Shown in pieces: positions 1-9,197 of a stretch of DNA of 64,000 bases. Location of the stretch: assembly GCA_963740675.1 (NCBI GenBank), contig CAVUFS010000011.1:62001-126000 (forward strand), read 5' to 3'. This stretch comes from CAIKMD01 sp963740675 (GTDB lineage: Bacteria; Pseudomonadota; Alphaproteobacteria; ATCC43930; CGMCC-115725). Position 1 is the first letter of the stretch, and each line of letters opens with the position of its first letter. Under the pieces are notes generated by a model that saw only the letters and a program-made list of their open reading frames with translations, did no database searches and had not been told where the DNA came from. Made by a program: the position numbers and the translations under genes.

Positions 1-52
1 GTTCGACAATAAGAGTGGGCGCAACAAAAGCCACGCCTGTTGGGAGGAACCG

Positions 53-1153
53 ATGATACGCCCACTGTTTTGCCGCCTCACTTGCGTGTGCGTGGTCATT
101 GGACTCATCTCGCTCGGCACAACACACCGCGCCAGTGCGGATGCAGCAACGGCTCAAAACAATCCCGCTTTGCAACAAATCATCGCCGGCGCGAACAGCG
201 AGGGCCGGTTGTCCCTAAGCTGGGCGCCTGACGTCATGGGCGGTGCTGCGGCAACAAAGCTGTTCGAAGACGGCATCAAGAAAGAATTCGGCGCAACCAT
301 TCACATCGATTTCGCACCTGGCGCCGACCCCGCGCGGATCGCGGGCCAGCTTTGGACAGAAGTGCAGGCCGGCCAATCGTCTTCGATCGATATCTTCCTC
401 GGCTCCGCCGCGCAGATGGCGCCGCTCAGCCAGCGCGATTTCTTTCTGCCGATCGACTGGCATCAATATCTGCCGGAGCGCATCAGCCCCGATCTCAGCG
501 AGGCCGGGAACAAGATCGTTCGCATCGGCACGACGCTGTCGGGCATCAGCTACAACACGCAACTCGCGCCGGCGAAGCCGACGAGCCTGCACGATTTCCT
601 GAAGCCCGAATGGAAAGGCCGCATCGCCACGACGCCTTACGCCGCCGGTTTCGACGTGCTGCTCTCGGACGATATGTGGGGCGTCAACAAAACCATCGAC
701 TTCGTCACCTCGCTCTCGAAGCAAATCTCCGGCCTCATCCGCTGCGGCGAGAATGAGCGGCTGGCTTCCGGCGAGTTCCTCGCCCTCGTCATGGATTGCT
801 CGGGCCAGGCGACGTCCAAGTGGAAAGCAAAAGGTGCGCCGCTCGACTACGCGCTACCGACGGACGGCACATCGCTGCGCTATTACTATTTCGCGCTGCC
901 CAAAAACGCACGCCATCCCAATGCGGCGAAGCTCTATACGCTCTTCCTCCTAACGCCGCCGGGACAAGCGCTGGTCTGGCAGACCTGGGCGATGGATCTT
1001 CACACCTTCGCCGGCTCGCATATGCGCGAGCAGATCGACGCGTTCGAGAAAAGCGGCGGCAAGCTGACCGAGGTCACGGTCGGCTGGTGGCAAAAACAGG
1101 CCGAGATCGATGCCAACAAAGACAAGCTGGTGAAGATCGTCTCGCAGAAATAG
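53..1153 (+). CDS. Iron-type ABC transporter substrate-binding protein
   Basis: A 366-residue periplasmic binding protein. Residues 1 to about 30 form a Sec signal peptide (basic start, hydrophobic core, small residues before the cut). The rest resembles the extracellular solute-binding proteins of the FbpA/AfuA/PotD class, with segments such as SGISYNTQ and LHDFLKPEWKGR that are typical of iron-type binding proteins. The ATG at 53 follows a good ribosome site (GGGAGGAAC). A matching two-domain permease lies at 3599-5356, separated by thyX and a Rieske oxygenase; no ATPase gene is visible in the window. The substrate is not provable: members of this family bind ferric iron, but also thiamine, phosphonates or polyamines. 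Confidence 0.85.
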   Translation: MIRPLFCRLTCVCVVIGLISLGTTHRASADAATAQNNPALQQIIAGANSEGRLSLSWAPDVMGGAAATKLFEDGIKKEFGATIHIDFAPGADPARIAGQLWTEVQAGQSSSIDIFLGSAAQMAPLSQRDFFLPIDWHQYLPERISPDLSEAGNKIVRIGTTLSGISYNTQLAPAKPTSLHDFLKPEWKGRIATTPYAAGFDVLLSDDMWGVNKTIDFVTSLSKQISGLIRCGENERLASGEFLALVMDCSGQATSKWKAKGAPLDYALPTDGTSLRYYYFALPKNARHPNAAKLYTLFLLTPPGQALVWQTWAMDLHTFAGSHMREQIDAFEKSGGKLTEVTVGWWQKQAEIDANKDKLVKIVSQK

Positions 1154-1209
1154 CGCCCGCGCGGGCAATCAATCTGCGCGGGTTCAGTAGCGCATCCCTA
1201 GACGAGATT

Positions 1210-2145
1210 TTATCCCCGCCCCAACACCTGCATCAGTTCGGACCATTCGCGCTTCGACATGCCGCTCGCGGCCTGATCGACGCTTTCGCCGGCGAGCATC
1301 TTCTTCACCACCGCCAGTGCATTCGCCGAAAACTGCGCGCCGCCGATGCGGTATTGGCGGAAGGCTTCGGCCACCAACGGCACCCAGCGCTCAAGCGTGT
1401 CGATCATCGCATCGGCATAGACACGGATCTCGTATTGCGCATGGGCATCGGCGCGCAGCGAGAGGAAATGCAGCAGATTGTGCAGATCGGTCTTCCAATA
1501 CCACTGCGTATAAAAATTGAGCGAGAGATTCATCCGCGCCAATTCACGCGCCAGGCCCGAGCGGTTTTCGTCGACGACCTTCCCACTCTCATCCTCGTTC
1601 AGCATGTAGGCGTAGTCGCGATAGGACCTCATCGAGTCTTCGCGCAGCAAATCGAGCACGCGCGCGGCTTCATCGGGCGGCAGCGAACTTCCGCGGCCTT
1701 GGCGGTTGCTGGTCGATTGCACGGCGAGATGCTCGGGCGCCGGCAGATAGAATTCGTTGTCGAGGATCGAATAGCGCGCCGAATATTCGTTTACATTCGC
1801 AGTGCGATGGCGAATCCATTGCCGCGCGACGAAGATCGGCAGCTTCACATGGTATTTGATCTCGCACATCTCGAAGGGCGTCGTGTGGCGATGCCGCATC
1901 AGATATTGGATGAGGCCGCGATCCTCGTTCACCCGCTTCGTGCCCTTGCCGTAAGAGACGCGCGCCGCCTGCACCACCGCCGCATCGTCGCCCATGTAAT
2001 CGATCACGCGGATGAAGCCGTGATCGAGCACCGGCAGCGGCGTAAAGAGAATTTCCTCGAGCGCCGGCACGGTGGCTCGGCGCGTTTGCGACGAAGCCGT
2101 CCGTGCGGCTTCGATTTCGGCTTTTTCACTGTCTTTGATCGGCAT
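1210..2145 (-). CDS. thyX: Flavin-dependent thymidylate synthase ThyX
   Basis: Makes dTMP from dUMP with methylene-tetrahydrofolate as methyl donor and reduced FAD as reductant. The 311-residue product carries the ThyX signature at residues 112-126 (RHRTANVNEYSARYS), which contacts dUMP and flavin. A second typical block, LNFYTQWYWKTDLHNLLHFL, lies in the C-terminal half. The start chosen is the ATG at 2145 (MPIKDSEK); the frame stays open upstream, but that extension is not ThyX-like. Transcribed convergently with the gene at 53 and divergently from the Rieske gene at 2366. No thyA is seen in the window. Confidence 0.95.
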   Translation of the reverse strand: MPIKDSEKAEIEAARTASSQTRRATVPALEEILFTPLPVLDHGFIRVIDYMGDDAAVVQAARVSYGKGTKRVNEDRGLIQYLMRHRHTTPFEMCEIKYHVKLPIFVARQWIRHRTANVNEYSARYSILDNEFYLPAPEHLAVQSTSNRQGRGSSLPPDEAARVLDLLREDSMRSYRDYAYMLNEDESGKVVDENRSGLARELARMNLSLNFYTQWYWKTDLHNLLHFLSLRADAHAQYEIRVYADAMIDTLERWVPLVAEAFRQYRIGGAQFSANALAVVKKMLAGESVDQAASGMSKREWSELMQVLGRG

Positions 2146-2365
2146 GGTTTGCACTCTACCGGTGCCCGCTCCCGCCTCCAAGACCAACTCGCCGATGAAA
2201 AATTTACGAGATGAAGAATCACTACAGAGACACGGAGAACGGGAGCGAAAGACGCTTCGTGGCGCCATGCGTTCGCTCAGCGTGCTCGTTCGTCCGTGGT
2301 CCGTCTTCCAGCCTCGCCAGCGGCTGCGTCCTCCGATAAACTCGATTTCCAAAGGGGAGGAAATA

Positions 2366-3478
2366 ATGGAAAAGGCCGAGAACGAGGTTTTGACGCGAGT
2401 CGGGCCTGGCACGCCGATGGGCGAGCTCTTGCGCCGCTATTGGTGGCCGGTCTGGTTCACCGAGCAGGTCACGAACAAGCCGGTGCCGGTACGCCTCCTC
2501 GGCGAAGACCTTGTCCTCTTCCGCGATCCGGGCGGGCGGCTCGGCCTCATCGAGCGCTATTGCGCACATCGCCGCGTGTCGCTCGAATTCGGGCGCGTCG
2601 AGGCCGAGGGTATTCGCTGCTGCTATCACGGCTGGCAATACGATCGCACCGGGCAGTGCGTCGACACCCCGCTCGAGCCGGAAGGCAGCCGTCTGAAGGA
2701 TGGGGTGAAGCTCGCCGGCTATGACGTCACCGAAGCCGGCGGCCTGGTCTTTGCCTATCTCGGCCCGAAGCCGGCGCCGGTCTTCCCGCGCTGGGACCTG
2801 CTGTTCCGCGAAGCGGGCCTCACCGTCGTCGGCGCCGATGAAGAATATTGCAACTGGCTGCAGCGCGCCGAGAACACGGTCGACCAGCATCATCTTTGCG
2901 TGCTGCATGCCGGGGTCTATCCGCAACTCGCCTTCAAGCGCTGTCAGGTCGATTGGGATCCGACCTGGTATGGGCTGAAGACGATCATGCACATCCCCGG
3001 CCTCGCGGCGCCGAAGGTCGATCATTTCCTCTTCCCCTCGACCAACCGCTTCACCCGTGCGCGCGTCGGCGATCCGCCGAGTCACGATATGCGCATCCGC
3101 GTGCCGACCGACGACGAGAAGACGACGACCTTCTGGCTGAACGCCTATCCCTCGATCACCGATCAGGGCCGGCTCAAGACCGAAGGCCTCAAGAAACGCG
3201 AGCGCGGCGTTTACGACCGCGTAGAAGACGGATGGTGGGACCTACCGTCACACGACCAGGACACGGCGGCGCAGGAAAGCCAGGGCCTCATCACCGACCG
3301 CTCGATCGAGACGCTGGGTTGGACCGATCGCGGCATCGCCATCTTCCGCAGGATGCTGCATGAGGGGATGGACAAGGTCGCCGCGGGCAAAGACCCGCTG
3401 GGTGTGCTGCGCGAGGATCGCAACATCATCGACCTCGACGCGAGCATGGACGTACTCGACGCGCTGGCGCCGGCGTGA
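2366..3478 (+). CDS. Rieske non-heme iron oxygenase, large (alpha) subunit
   Basis: A 370-residue aromatic-ring-hydroxylating or demethylating oxygenase of the VanA/phthalate oxygenase class. The Rieske [2Fe-2S] ligands are Cys66-x-His68 and Cys85-x-x-His88. The mononuclear iron site follows in ENTVDQHHLCVLH (Asp/His/His type). The ATG at 2366 is chosen because it is preceded by AAAGGGGAGG; the frame is open further upstream but overlaps thyX. No reductase or ferredoxin gene is adjacent, so the electron donor must be encoded elsewhere. A second Rieske oxygenase lies at 21783-22917. The substrate is unknown. Confidence 0.88.
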   Translation: MEKAENEVLTRVGPGTPMGELLRRYWWPVWFTEQVTNKPVPVRLLGEDLVLFRDPGGRLGLIERYCAHRRVSLEFGRVEAEGIRCCYHGWQYDRTGQCVDTPLEPEGSRLKDGVKLAGYDVTEAGGLVFAYLGPKPAPVFPRWDLLFREAGLTVVGADEEYCNWLQRAENTVDQHHLCVLHAGVYPQLAFKRCQVDWDPTWYGLKTIMHIPGLAAPKVDHFLFPSTNRFTRARVGDPPSHDMRIRVPTDDEKTTTFWLNAYPSITDQGRLKTEGLKKRERGVYDRVEDGWWDLPSHDQDTAAQESQGLITDRSIETLGWTDRGIAIFRRMLHEGMDKVAAGKDPLGVLREDRNIIDLDASMDVLDALAPA

Positions 3479-3505
3479 ATTTGATGATGATGCCGTGTGT
3501 GGCCC

Positions 3506-3585
3506 CTGGATTGCTTCGCTTCGCTCGCAATGACGAGCCTTTAAGATTCGTCATTGCGAGGAGCGTTAGCGACGAAGCAATCCAG
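3506..3585. repeat. REP-like palindromic element (GGATTGCTTCGC type)
   Basis: Two imperfectly complementary arms: CTGGATTGCTTCGCTTCGCTCGCAATGACGAG (given in part: CTGGATTGCTTCGC...) and its counterpart ending ...GACGAAGCAATCCAG, separated by about 12 bases. Together they can form a long hairpin. This class of dispersed palindrome is common between genes in alphaproteobacteria. It sits between the Rieske gene and the permease and ends 13 bases before the permease start. Confidence 0.8.
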
Positions 3586-3598
3586 AGCAAGCATTGAT

Positions 3599-5356
3599 AT
3601 GCCAAGTTCACATGCTTCCATAATCGAAGAGCGCGCCGTTGCCGAATCGCGGCGCACGCGGATCGATATCTGGCCGGGTGCATTTCTTGCCGCGGTGATC
3701 GCGGCAAGCATCGTCATCCTGGCGCTGTTAGCGATCGTCATCGGCCTGTCCTTCCGCACCGGCAGCCTCGGCGGTGCTGACGCGGTCTGGTCCTTCGATA
3801 ATTATCCGACGATCTTCCTCGACAGCTTCACCTATCGCGTTCTCGGCAACACGATCGGCTTCGCGGTGACGACTCTGCTCGTCGCGCTGTTCTTCGGCGT
3901 GCCCATCGCCTGGCTGGTCGAGCGCAGCGATCTGCCGGCCAAGCCCCTGCTCTTCACCTTGATGGCGATCGGCCTGCTCTTGCCGGGCTTCGGCTCGGCG
4001 ATGGGCTGGCTCTTTCTGATGCATCCGCGCATCGGGCTGGTGAACGTCTGGATCCAACAGCATTTCGGCGTCGGCCCGGTGTTCAACATCGCCAGTGTCA
4101 TCGGCATGGGCTGGGTGCAGGGGCTGAGCCTTGCACCGCTCGCCTTCATCATGACCGCGGCGGTGTTCCGCGCGACCGATCCGGCGCTCGAGGAAGCAGC
4201 GCAGATGGCGGGCGCGACTTTTGGCAAACGCATGTGGCGCGTGACCTTGCCGCTCGCCTGGCCCGGCGTGCTTGCCGCCGGCATCTACATCTTCACCATC
4301 GGCTTCGCCGCTTTCGACGTGCCGGCGATCATCGGCTGGTCGAACCGCGTCTTCACCTTCTCGACCTACCTCGTGCTGCAGCTCTCCCCGACCGACGCGC
4401 TGCCGCGCTATGGCAATGCCGCGACGCTCTCGGTGCTGCTCTTGGGTTTCGCCGGCTTTTTCAGCTGGTGGTACGCCAAGATGCAGAAAGGCGCGCATCG
4501 CTATCAGGTGGTGCGCGGCAAAGCCTATCGCCCGCAGTTGGTTGCGCTCGGCTGGCTCGAAGGGCCGGTCTGGTGCCTCATCGCCCTCTATCTCATTCTC
4601 GCGACGCTGCTGCCGCTGCTTGTGGTGATCTGGGCGTCGCTCCTGCCCTATTTCCAATTGCCCTCGGCGACTGCTTTCGCGTCCGCCTCTTTCGCGCGCT
4701 ACGCCGGGCTGCCCTGGGATTTGATCACCGATGGGCTCACGAACACGCTGATCCTGATGGTGCTGACGCCGACGCTGACGCTGGCGTTGGCCGTGTGTTT
4801 CTCCTGGATCGTGCTGCGCTCGCGCCTACCCGGCCGAAACTGGTTCGATTTCATTGCCTTTCTGCCGCATGCAATGCCGAATATCATCTTCGGTATCGGC
4901 GCGCTGTTGATCGCGCTGTTCGTGATCCAGCGCTTTATCCCCGCTTTCGGCACGCTGTGGCTGCTGCTGATCGCTTTCGTCGTCGGCCGCATTTCCTATG
5001 CGACGCGCATGACCAATACCGGCATGATCCAAATTCATAAGGAGTTGGAGGAGTCGGGCGAGGTCGGCGGCGCCACCACCGGCGGCGTCATCATGAAGAT
5101 CGTCGTGCCGCTGCTGGCGCCAACGCTCCTCAACGCCTGGCTCTGGATCGCGCTGCTGACGTTCCGCGAGCTCACCCTCGCCGTGCTGCTGACGACTCGC
5201 GACAACATGACCTTGCCGGTGGTGATCTGGTCGCTCTGGCTTGGCGGCGGGCTCGGCGATGCCGCCGCGGTCGCGCTGGTCATGCTCTGCGGCATGATCC
5301 CGATAATCGGCCTCTACTGGCTGGTCGCGCGTAGAACCGGATTGCACGCCGGCTGA
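3599..5356 (+). CDS. ABC transporter permease, two fused BPD domains (ferric iron type)
   Basis: A 585-residue inner-membrane protein with about 12 hydrophobic segments arranged as two binding-protein-dependent permease halves, as in FbpB/SfuB iron permeases. Each half carries the cytoplasmic EAA loop that docks the ATPase: EEAAQMAGATFGKRMWRVTLPLA in the first half (partly quoted, near residue 200) and ELEESGEVGGATTGGVIMKI in the second. The ATG at 3599 is used; the longer open frame would start inside the palindromic repeat. It probably works with the binding protein at 53. The cognate ATPase is not in the window. Confidence 0.88.
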   Translation: MPSSHASIIEERAVAESRRTRIDIWPGAFLAAVIAASIVILALLAIVIGLSFRTGSLGGADAVWSFDNYPTIFLDSFTYRVLGNTIGFAVTTLLVALFFGVPIAWLVERSDLPAKPLLFTLMAIGLLLPGFGSAMGWLFLMHPRIGLVNVWIQQHFGVGPVFNIASVIGMGWVQGLSLAPLAFIMTAAVFRATDPALEEAAQMAGATFGKRMWRVTLPLAWPGVLAAGIYIFTIGFAAFDVPAIIGWSNRVFTFSTYLVLQLSPTDALPRYGNAATLSVLLLGFAGFFSWWYAKMQKGAHRYQVVRGKAYRPQLVALGWLEGPVWCLIALYLILATLLPLLVVIWASLLPYFQLPSATAFASASFARYAGLPWDLITDGLTNTLILMVLTPTLTLALAVCFSWIVLRSRLPGRNWFDFIAFLPHAMPNIIFGIGALLIALFVIQRFIPAFGTLWLLLIAFVVGRISYATRMTNTGMIQIHKELEESGEVGGATTGGVIMKIVVPLLAPTLLNAWLWIALLTFRELTLAVLLTTRDNMTLPVVIWSLWLGGGLGDAAAVALVMLCGMIPIIGLYWLVARRTGLHAG

Positions 5357-5427
5357 GCCGCGGCTGCGTCCTCGCGAGGGCGCCGCTGCCGAGTAGGTTG
5401 TCTCTTAACGCAAAGCGCTTATATTCA

Positions 5428-5747
5428 GGGGGTCGGGCAACCGACTATGGCGATACACGGCGCATGGAATAAGCGCAGCGGACCCGGGGGCAGTACCCGG
5501 CGCCTCCACCAATTCGCCAGCCGCCCAGATTTTTCTAAAAGTGGCGGTTGGCTTTGCGGGGGCGAATCAGGATCGACGCGCGTAGTAAAGATGTTTGCTG
5601 TCGCCCGGCATGATACCGCCGTTATCGGGTCATTTTCTAAGTGCGAACGATAACATCGCACCTGAGGCACTCGCGGCCTAATTCCCTTAGGGGAATGAAA
5701 GCTTAAAGTTACTCGCGGCTCGGGGGGCGCCGGGCAACAGAAGCCCC
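5428..5747 (+). ncRNA. ssrA: Two-piece (permuted) transfer-messenger RNA
   Basis: Rescues stalled ribosomes and tags the nascent peptide for ClpXP. The gene has the permuted alphaproteobacterial order. The acceptor piece comes first and ends ...GGCGCCTCCACCA at 5511. An intervening segment follows, then the coding piece starts at 5558 with GGGGGCGAATCAGGATCGAC. The 5' GGGGGCG pairs with CGCCTCC of the acceptor end, giving a seven-base-pair stem. The tag is read from GCG at 5643: ANDNIAPEALAA, then TAA at 5679-5681. A GGGGGGC...GCCCCCC hairpin at about 5718-5747 closes the coding piece. The outer ends are approximate. sspB, whose product binds this tag in known systems, starts 40 bases downstream. 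Confidence 0.93.
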
Positions 5748-5788
5748 CCACTTTGGTTTGCAGTACGCGATTAGGGGAGCGAACGCGC

Positions 5789-6278
5789 GTGAAAGACCTC
5801 TTCCGCTACGACAAGATGGTCGAGCGCGCCTTGCGCGGCGTTGTGCGCGAGGCATTGGCCCGCACCGCGGCGAGCGGCCTTCCCGGCACGCATCACTTCT
5901 ATATCACCTTCCAGACCAAGCATCCCGGCACGAAGATTCCCGACAGCCTCTCGAGTTCAGTATCCCGAGGACATGACGATCGTGCTCGAGCATCAATTCT
6001 GGGATCTCGAGATCGAGGAAGATCACTTCGCGGTCACGCTCTCTTTCCAGAGCCGGCCGGAGCGTCTGGTCATTCCCTTCGAGGCAATCACCGCTTTCAC
6101 CGACCCGTCGTGCAAATTCGGTCTCCAGTTTCAAGCGAACGAGACAAGCGCGCCGGGCGCAAACGCGGGCGAGACGGCTGCCAAGCCGGCCAAGGCCGAA
6201 GCCAAGAAAGAGCCCGTCGCCGACAAAGGCCCGAAGACCGGCGAAGTCGTCGCCCTCGACGCGTTTCGCAAAAAGTAA
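5789..6278 (+). pseudogene. sspB: ClpXP adaptor SspB (frameshifted in this sequence)
   Basis: SspB-alpha delivers ssrA-tagged proteins to ClpXP. The GTG at 5789 follows TTAGGGGAGC. The first frame gives KDLFRYDKMVERALRGVV and HHFYITFQTKHPG up to IPDSL. The second frame resumes with QYPEDMTIVLEHQFWDLE and PERLVIPFEAITAFTDPS, then an acidic/basic tail ending VVALDAFRKK. Both halves match SspB closely. A single extra T at about 5951 (CTCTCGA where CTCCGA would keep frame) explains the break. The tail contains the usual C-terminal ClpX-binding region. A single insertion with full conservation on both sides suggests sequencing error or a very recent mutation. Confidence 0.88.
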
Positions 6279-6395
6279 CGACCAAATCCGCGCCAGGATT
6301 AACGCGCCGTAATACGCGCCAGCGCCCACGCTTGCGCCAGCACGGCGCGCGGAGTATTCGGGCGCCATCATTTCCGACTGCGGGCGCCAAAACCC

Positions 6396-8013
6396 ATGAG
6401 CGACTTTACGTTTCACGAGCTCTTTCCGCTCGGCGAGGATCAGACGCCCTATCGCAAGCTGAGCTCGGATTTCGTCGGCACAGCAAATTTCAACGGCACG
6501 ACCGTGACGACGATCGCGCCGGAAGCGCTGACGTTGCTGACGCGCGAAGCCTATGTCGACTGCCAGCATCTGCTGCGTCCGGGCCATCTGCAGCAGCTCC
6601 GCAATATTCTCGAAGACCCCGAGGCGTCGGATAACGACCGTTTCGTCGCATTCGATCTGCTCAAGAACGCGAACATCGCCGCCGGCAAAGTGCTGCCGAT
6701 GTGCCAAGACACCGGCACGGCGATCATCATGGGCAAGAAAGGCCAGCGCGTATGGACCGGCGGCGGCGACGAGGCGGCGCTCTCGCTCGGCGTTCGTCGC
6801 ACTTATACCGAAACCAATCTGCGCTATTCGCAGCAAGCGGCGCTCGGCATGTTCAAAGAGGTCAACACCGGCGACAATCTGCCGGCGCAGATCGATCTCT
6901 ACGCGACCGAGGGTGACGAATACAAATTCCTCTTCGTCGCCAAGGGCGGCGGCTCGGCGAATAAGAGCTTCCTCTTCCAGCAGACGCCGGCGGTGTTGAA
7001 CCACGACTCGCTGCTCAAATTCCTCGATGAGAAGATCCGCACGCTCGGCACGGCGGCCTGCCCGCCCTATCACCTCGCCATCGTCATCGGCGGCACGTCG
7101 GCCGAAATGAATTTGAAGACCGTGAAGCTCGCGAGCTGCCGCTATCTCGATACGCTGCCCAGCGAGGGCAATGCATCGGGCCAAGCCTTCCGCGATCGCG
7201 ACTTCGAGCAAGAGGTGCTGGCGCTGACGCGCAAAATGGGCATCGGCGCGCAATTCGGCGGCAAATATTTCTGCCACGACGTGCGCGTCATTCGCTTGCC
7301 GCGGCACGGCGCGAGCGTGCCGATCGGCCTCGGCGTTTCCTGTTCCGCCGATCGCCAGATCCTCGGCAAGATCAACGCCAAGGGCATCTTCCTCGAGCAG
7401 CTCGAGACCAACCCGGCGCATTTCCTGCCCGAGATCGATGAATCGAAGCTCGCCGGCGAGGTGGTGCAGGTCGATTTGACGCGGCCGATGAGCGAGATCC
7501 GCGCGACGCTATCGCGCTATCCGATCAAGACGCGGTTGTCGCTGAACGGCCCGCTGATCGTCGCGCGCGACATCGCGCATGCAAAGTTGAAAGAGCGGCT
7601 CGATCGCGGCGAAAGTCTGCCGCAACATATGAAGGACCACCCGGTCTACTACGCCGGACCCGCGAAGACGCCGGAAGGTTTCGCCTCCGGCTCCTTCGGC
7701 CCGACGACGGCCGGCCGCATGGATTCCTATGTCGATCAATTCATGGCCGCGGGCGGCAGCTTTGTGATGCTCGCGAAAGGCAATCGCGGCGCCGAAGTGC
7801 GCGAGGCCTGCAAGAAGCATAAGGGCTTCTATCTCGGCTCGATCGGCGGCCCGGCGGCCCGGCTGGCCCAGGATTGCATCAAGAAGGTTGAGGTCGTCGA
7901 ATATCCCGAGCTCGGCATGGAAGCGATCTGGCGCATCGAAGTCGATCGATTTCCCCGCCTTCATCGTCATCGACGACAAGGGCAACGACTTCTTTGCGAA
8001 GCTGGCGCATTGA
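6396..8013 (+). CDS. fumA: Fumarate hydratase class I, iron-sulfur type (3' frameshift)
   Basis: Interconverts fumarate and malate in the TCA cycle with an oxygen-sensitive [4Fe-4S] cluster. The three expected cluster cysteines are at residues 103 (LPMCQDTGT), 222 (TAACPPYH) and 316 (GVSCSADR). N- and C-terminal fumarase domains are both present (LNGPLIVARDIAHAKL, GPTTAGRMDSYVDQF). The natural end reads DFPAF, then IVIDDKGNDFFAKLAH and TGA at 8011. In this sequence TCGATCGA near 7942-7950 shifts the frame (an extra 4 bases or 1 base), so the naive reading frame runs on to 8174 with an unrelated tail. A class II fumarase lies at 12293. Confidence 0.9.
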
Positions 8014-8034
8014 TGCACAAGGATTCTCTCTCGT

Positions 8035-8176
8035 CGTCATTCCCGCGAAAGCGGACGACCCGCGCGGCCGCTCTTCGCGGCCGTGCCCTCCGGGTTCGCT
8101 CGCAAAGCGAGCGAACGTGTCGTCCCAGAGTGACAACACGCTGTTGCTCTGGCCCCCCGCTTTCGCGGGGGTGACG
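8035..8176. repeat. Composite REP-like palindrome
   Basis: Starts GTCATTCCCGCGAAAGCGG and ends CCGCTTTCGCGGGGGTGACGG, so its outer ends are complementary. Inside are nested hairpins, including GTTCGCTCGC-AAA-GCGAGCGAAC (8094-8116) and CGCGGCCG/CGGCCG arms. It fills the gap between the class I fumarase stop and the TfoX-like gene and reaches the latter's ribosome site. It belongs to the same repeat class as the elements at 26395 and 27675. Confidence 0.75.
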
Positions 8177-8181
8177 GAAGG

Positions 8182-8592
8182 ATGGCGGCCCGGGATAACG
8201 AGCCTGAGTTCATCCGTTATCTGCGCGACCAGTTCCGCCGCTGGGGGCCGGTCGAGATTCGGCGCATGTTCGGCGGCCATGGCATATTCCGGGGCGGAGC
8301 GATGTTCGCGCTGATCCATGACGAGACGCTTTTTTTGCGCAGCGACGACGCCAATCGCGCCGCCTTCGCTGCTGCCGGCATGGGTCCGTTCCGCTATCGC
8401 CGCCGCGGCAAGCTCGTCGCTCTCGCCTATCACCAGGCCCCGCCCGAGGCGATCGAGGACAGCGACGTGCTCGGCGAATGGGCCGATCTCGGCTTCGCCG
8501 CCGCGCAACGGCGGGCGGCAGCGCGCGCGAAGAAGCCTGCCGCTAAAAAACGGACCGCGAAAACACCCACCGCGAAGCGCAGGACGCGGTGA
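8182..8592 (+). CDS. TfoX N-terminal domain protein
   Basis: A 136-residue protein whose first about 100 residues match the TfoX N-terminal fold (IRRMFGGHGIFRGGAMFALI, then DETLFLRSD). The last 30 residues are a lysine/alanine-rich tail (AKKPAAKKRTAKT) of the histone-H1-like kind, which may bind nucleic acid. The ATG at 8182 follows ACGGAAGG. The stop overlaps the GTG of the downstream sigma factor (GTGA), so the two are probably co-translated. The family is named for a competence regulator, but the role of single-domain members is not established. Confidence 0.8.
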   Translation: MAARDNEPEFIRYLRDQFRRWGPVEIRRMFGGHGIFRGGAMFALIHDETLFLRSDDANRAAFAAAGMGPFRYRRRGKLVALAYHQAPPEAIEDSDVLGEWADLGFAAAQRRAAARAKKPAAKKRTAKTPTAKRRTR

Positions 8593-9131
8593 ACGATACG
8601 ATCGACCTGCAAGCGCTGGCGCGCGGGGAAAAACCCGCCTGGGACGGGTTTGTCCGCCGCTATGCCGGGCTGATCCTATCGGCCGTGCGCTCGACCGCGC
8701 GTCCCGGCGTCGAACTCGAGGATATCGTGCAAGAGGTGTTCACGCGCCTTTGTAAGGACGATTTCCGCCTGCTGAAGACCTATGACGCGACCCGGGCCGG
8801 CCTCTCGACCTGGCTCACCATCGTCGCGCGCAGCACCGCCCGCGATATGCAGCGGCGCCGCCAGCCGCTGATCACGCCGATCGATTCCGTGCCGGAGGTG
8901 ATGCTGTCGGTCACCGCCGAGCCGCAGGAGAAGCTGCGCCTGCCCGACGGGCTGCTCTCGCCGCGGCAAAAGCTTGTCCTGACGCTCCTTTACGAGCGCG
9001 AGATGGATGTGGCCGAAATCGCCACCTCGCTCGGAATCGACCCGCAAACCGTGCGAAGCACCCATCACAAGGCCATGCTGAAACTGCGGGAACATTTCGC
9101 CGATGATGGTACGGCGCGAGAAGTAAAATGA
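8589..9131 (+). CDS. RNA polymerase sigma factor, ECF type
   Basis: A 180-residue sigma-70 family factor of ECF size. Region 2 is visible around residues 20-95 (ELEDIVQEVFTRL, then STWLTIVARSTARDMQRRR). Region 4 is at about 130-170 (SPRQKLVLTLLYE, and the helix-turn-helix EIATSLGIDPQTVRSTHHKA). The start is GTG at 8589, overlapping the previous stop. The next two genes encode a single-pass membrane protein and a CpxP-like periplasmic protein, the arrangement seen in envelope-stress or metal-responsive ECF units. Confidence 0.88.
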   Translation: MNDTIDLQALARGEKPAWDGFVRRYAGLILSAVRSTARPGVELEDIVQEVFTRLCKDDFRLLKTYDATRAGLSTWLTIVARSTARDMQRRRQPLITPIDSVPEVMLSVTAEPQEKLRLPDGLLSPRQKLVLTLLYEREMDVAEIATSLGIDPQTVRSTHHKAMLKLREHFADDGTAREVK

Positions 9132-9197
9132 TTACAATATGTTACGCGTGGGGATGGGACGGGGCGAGATCGCCTAATAATGGTGAGGAGATGGTGC

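Noticed and set aside
2072..2365. N-terminal extension of the Rieske gene
   Set aside because: The extension overlaps thyX, is not family-like, and the ATG at 2366 has a strong ribosome site.
5904..7421. A 505-residue minus-strand open frame across sspB and the class I fumarase
   Set aside because: Covers two well-identified plus-strand genes and has no domain of its own.
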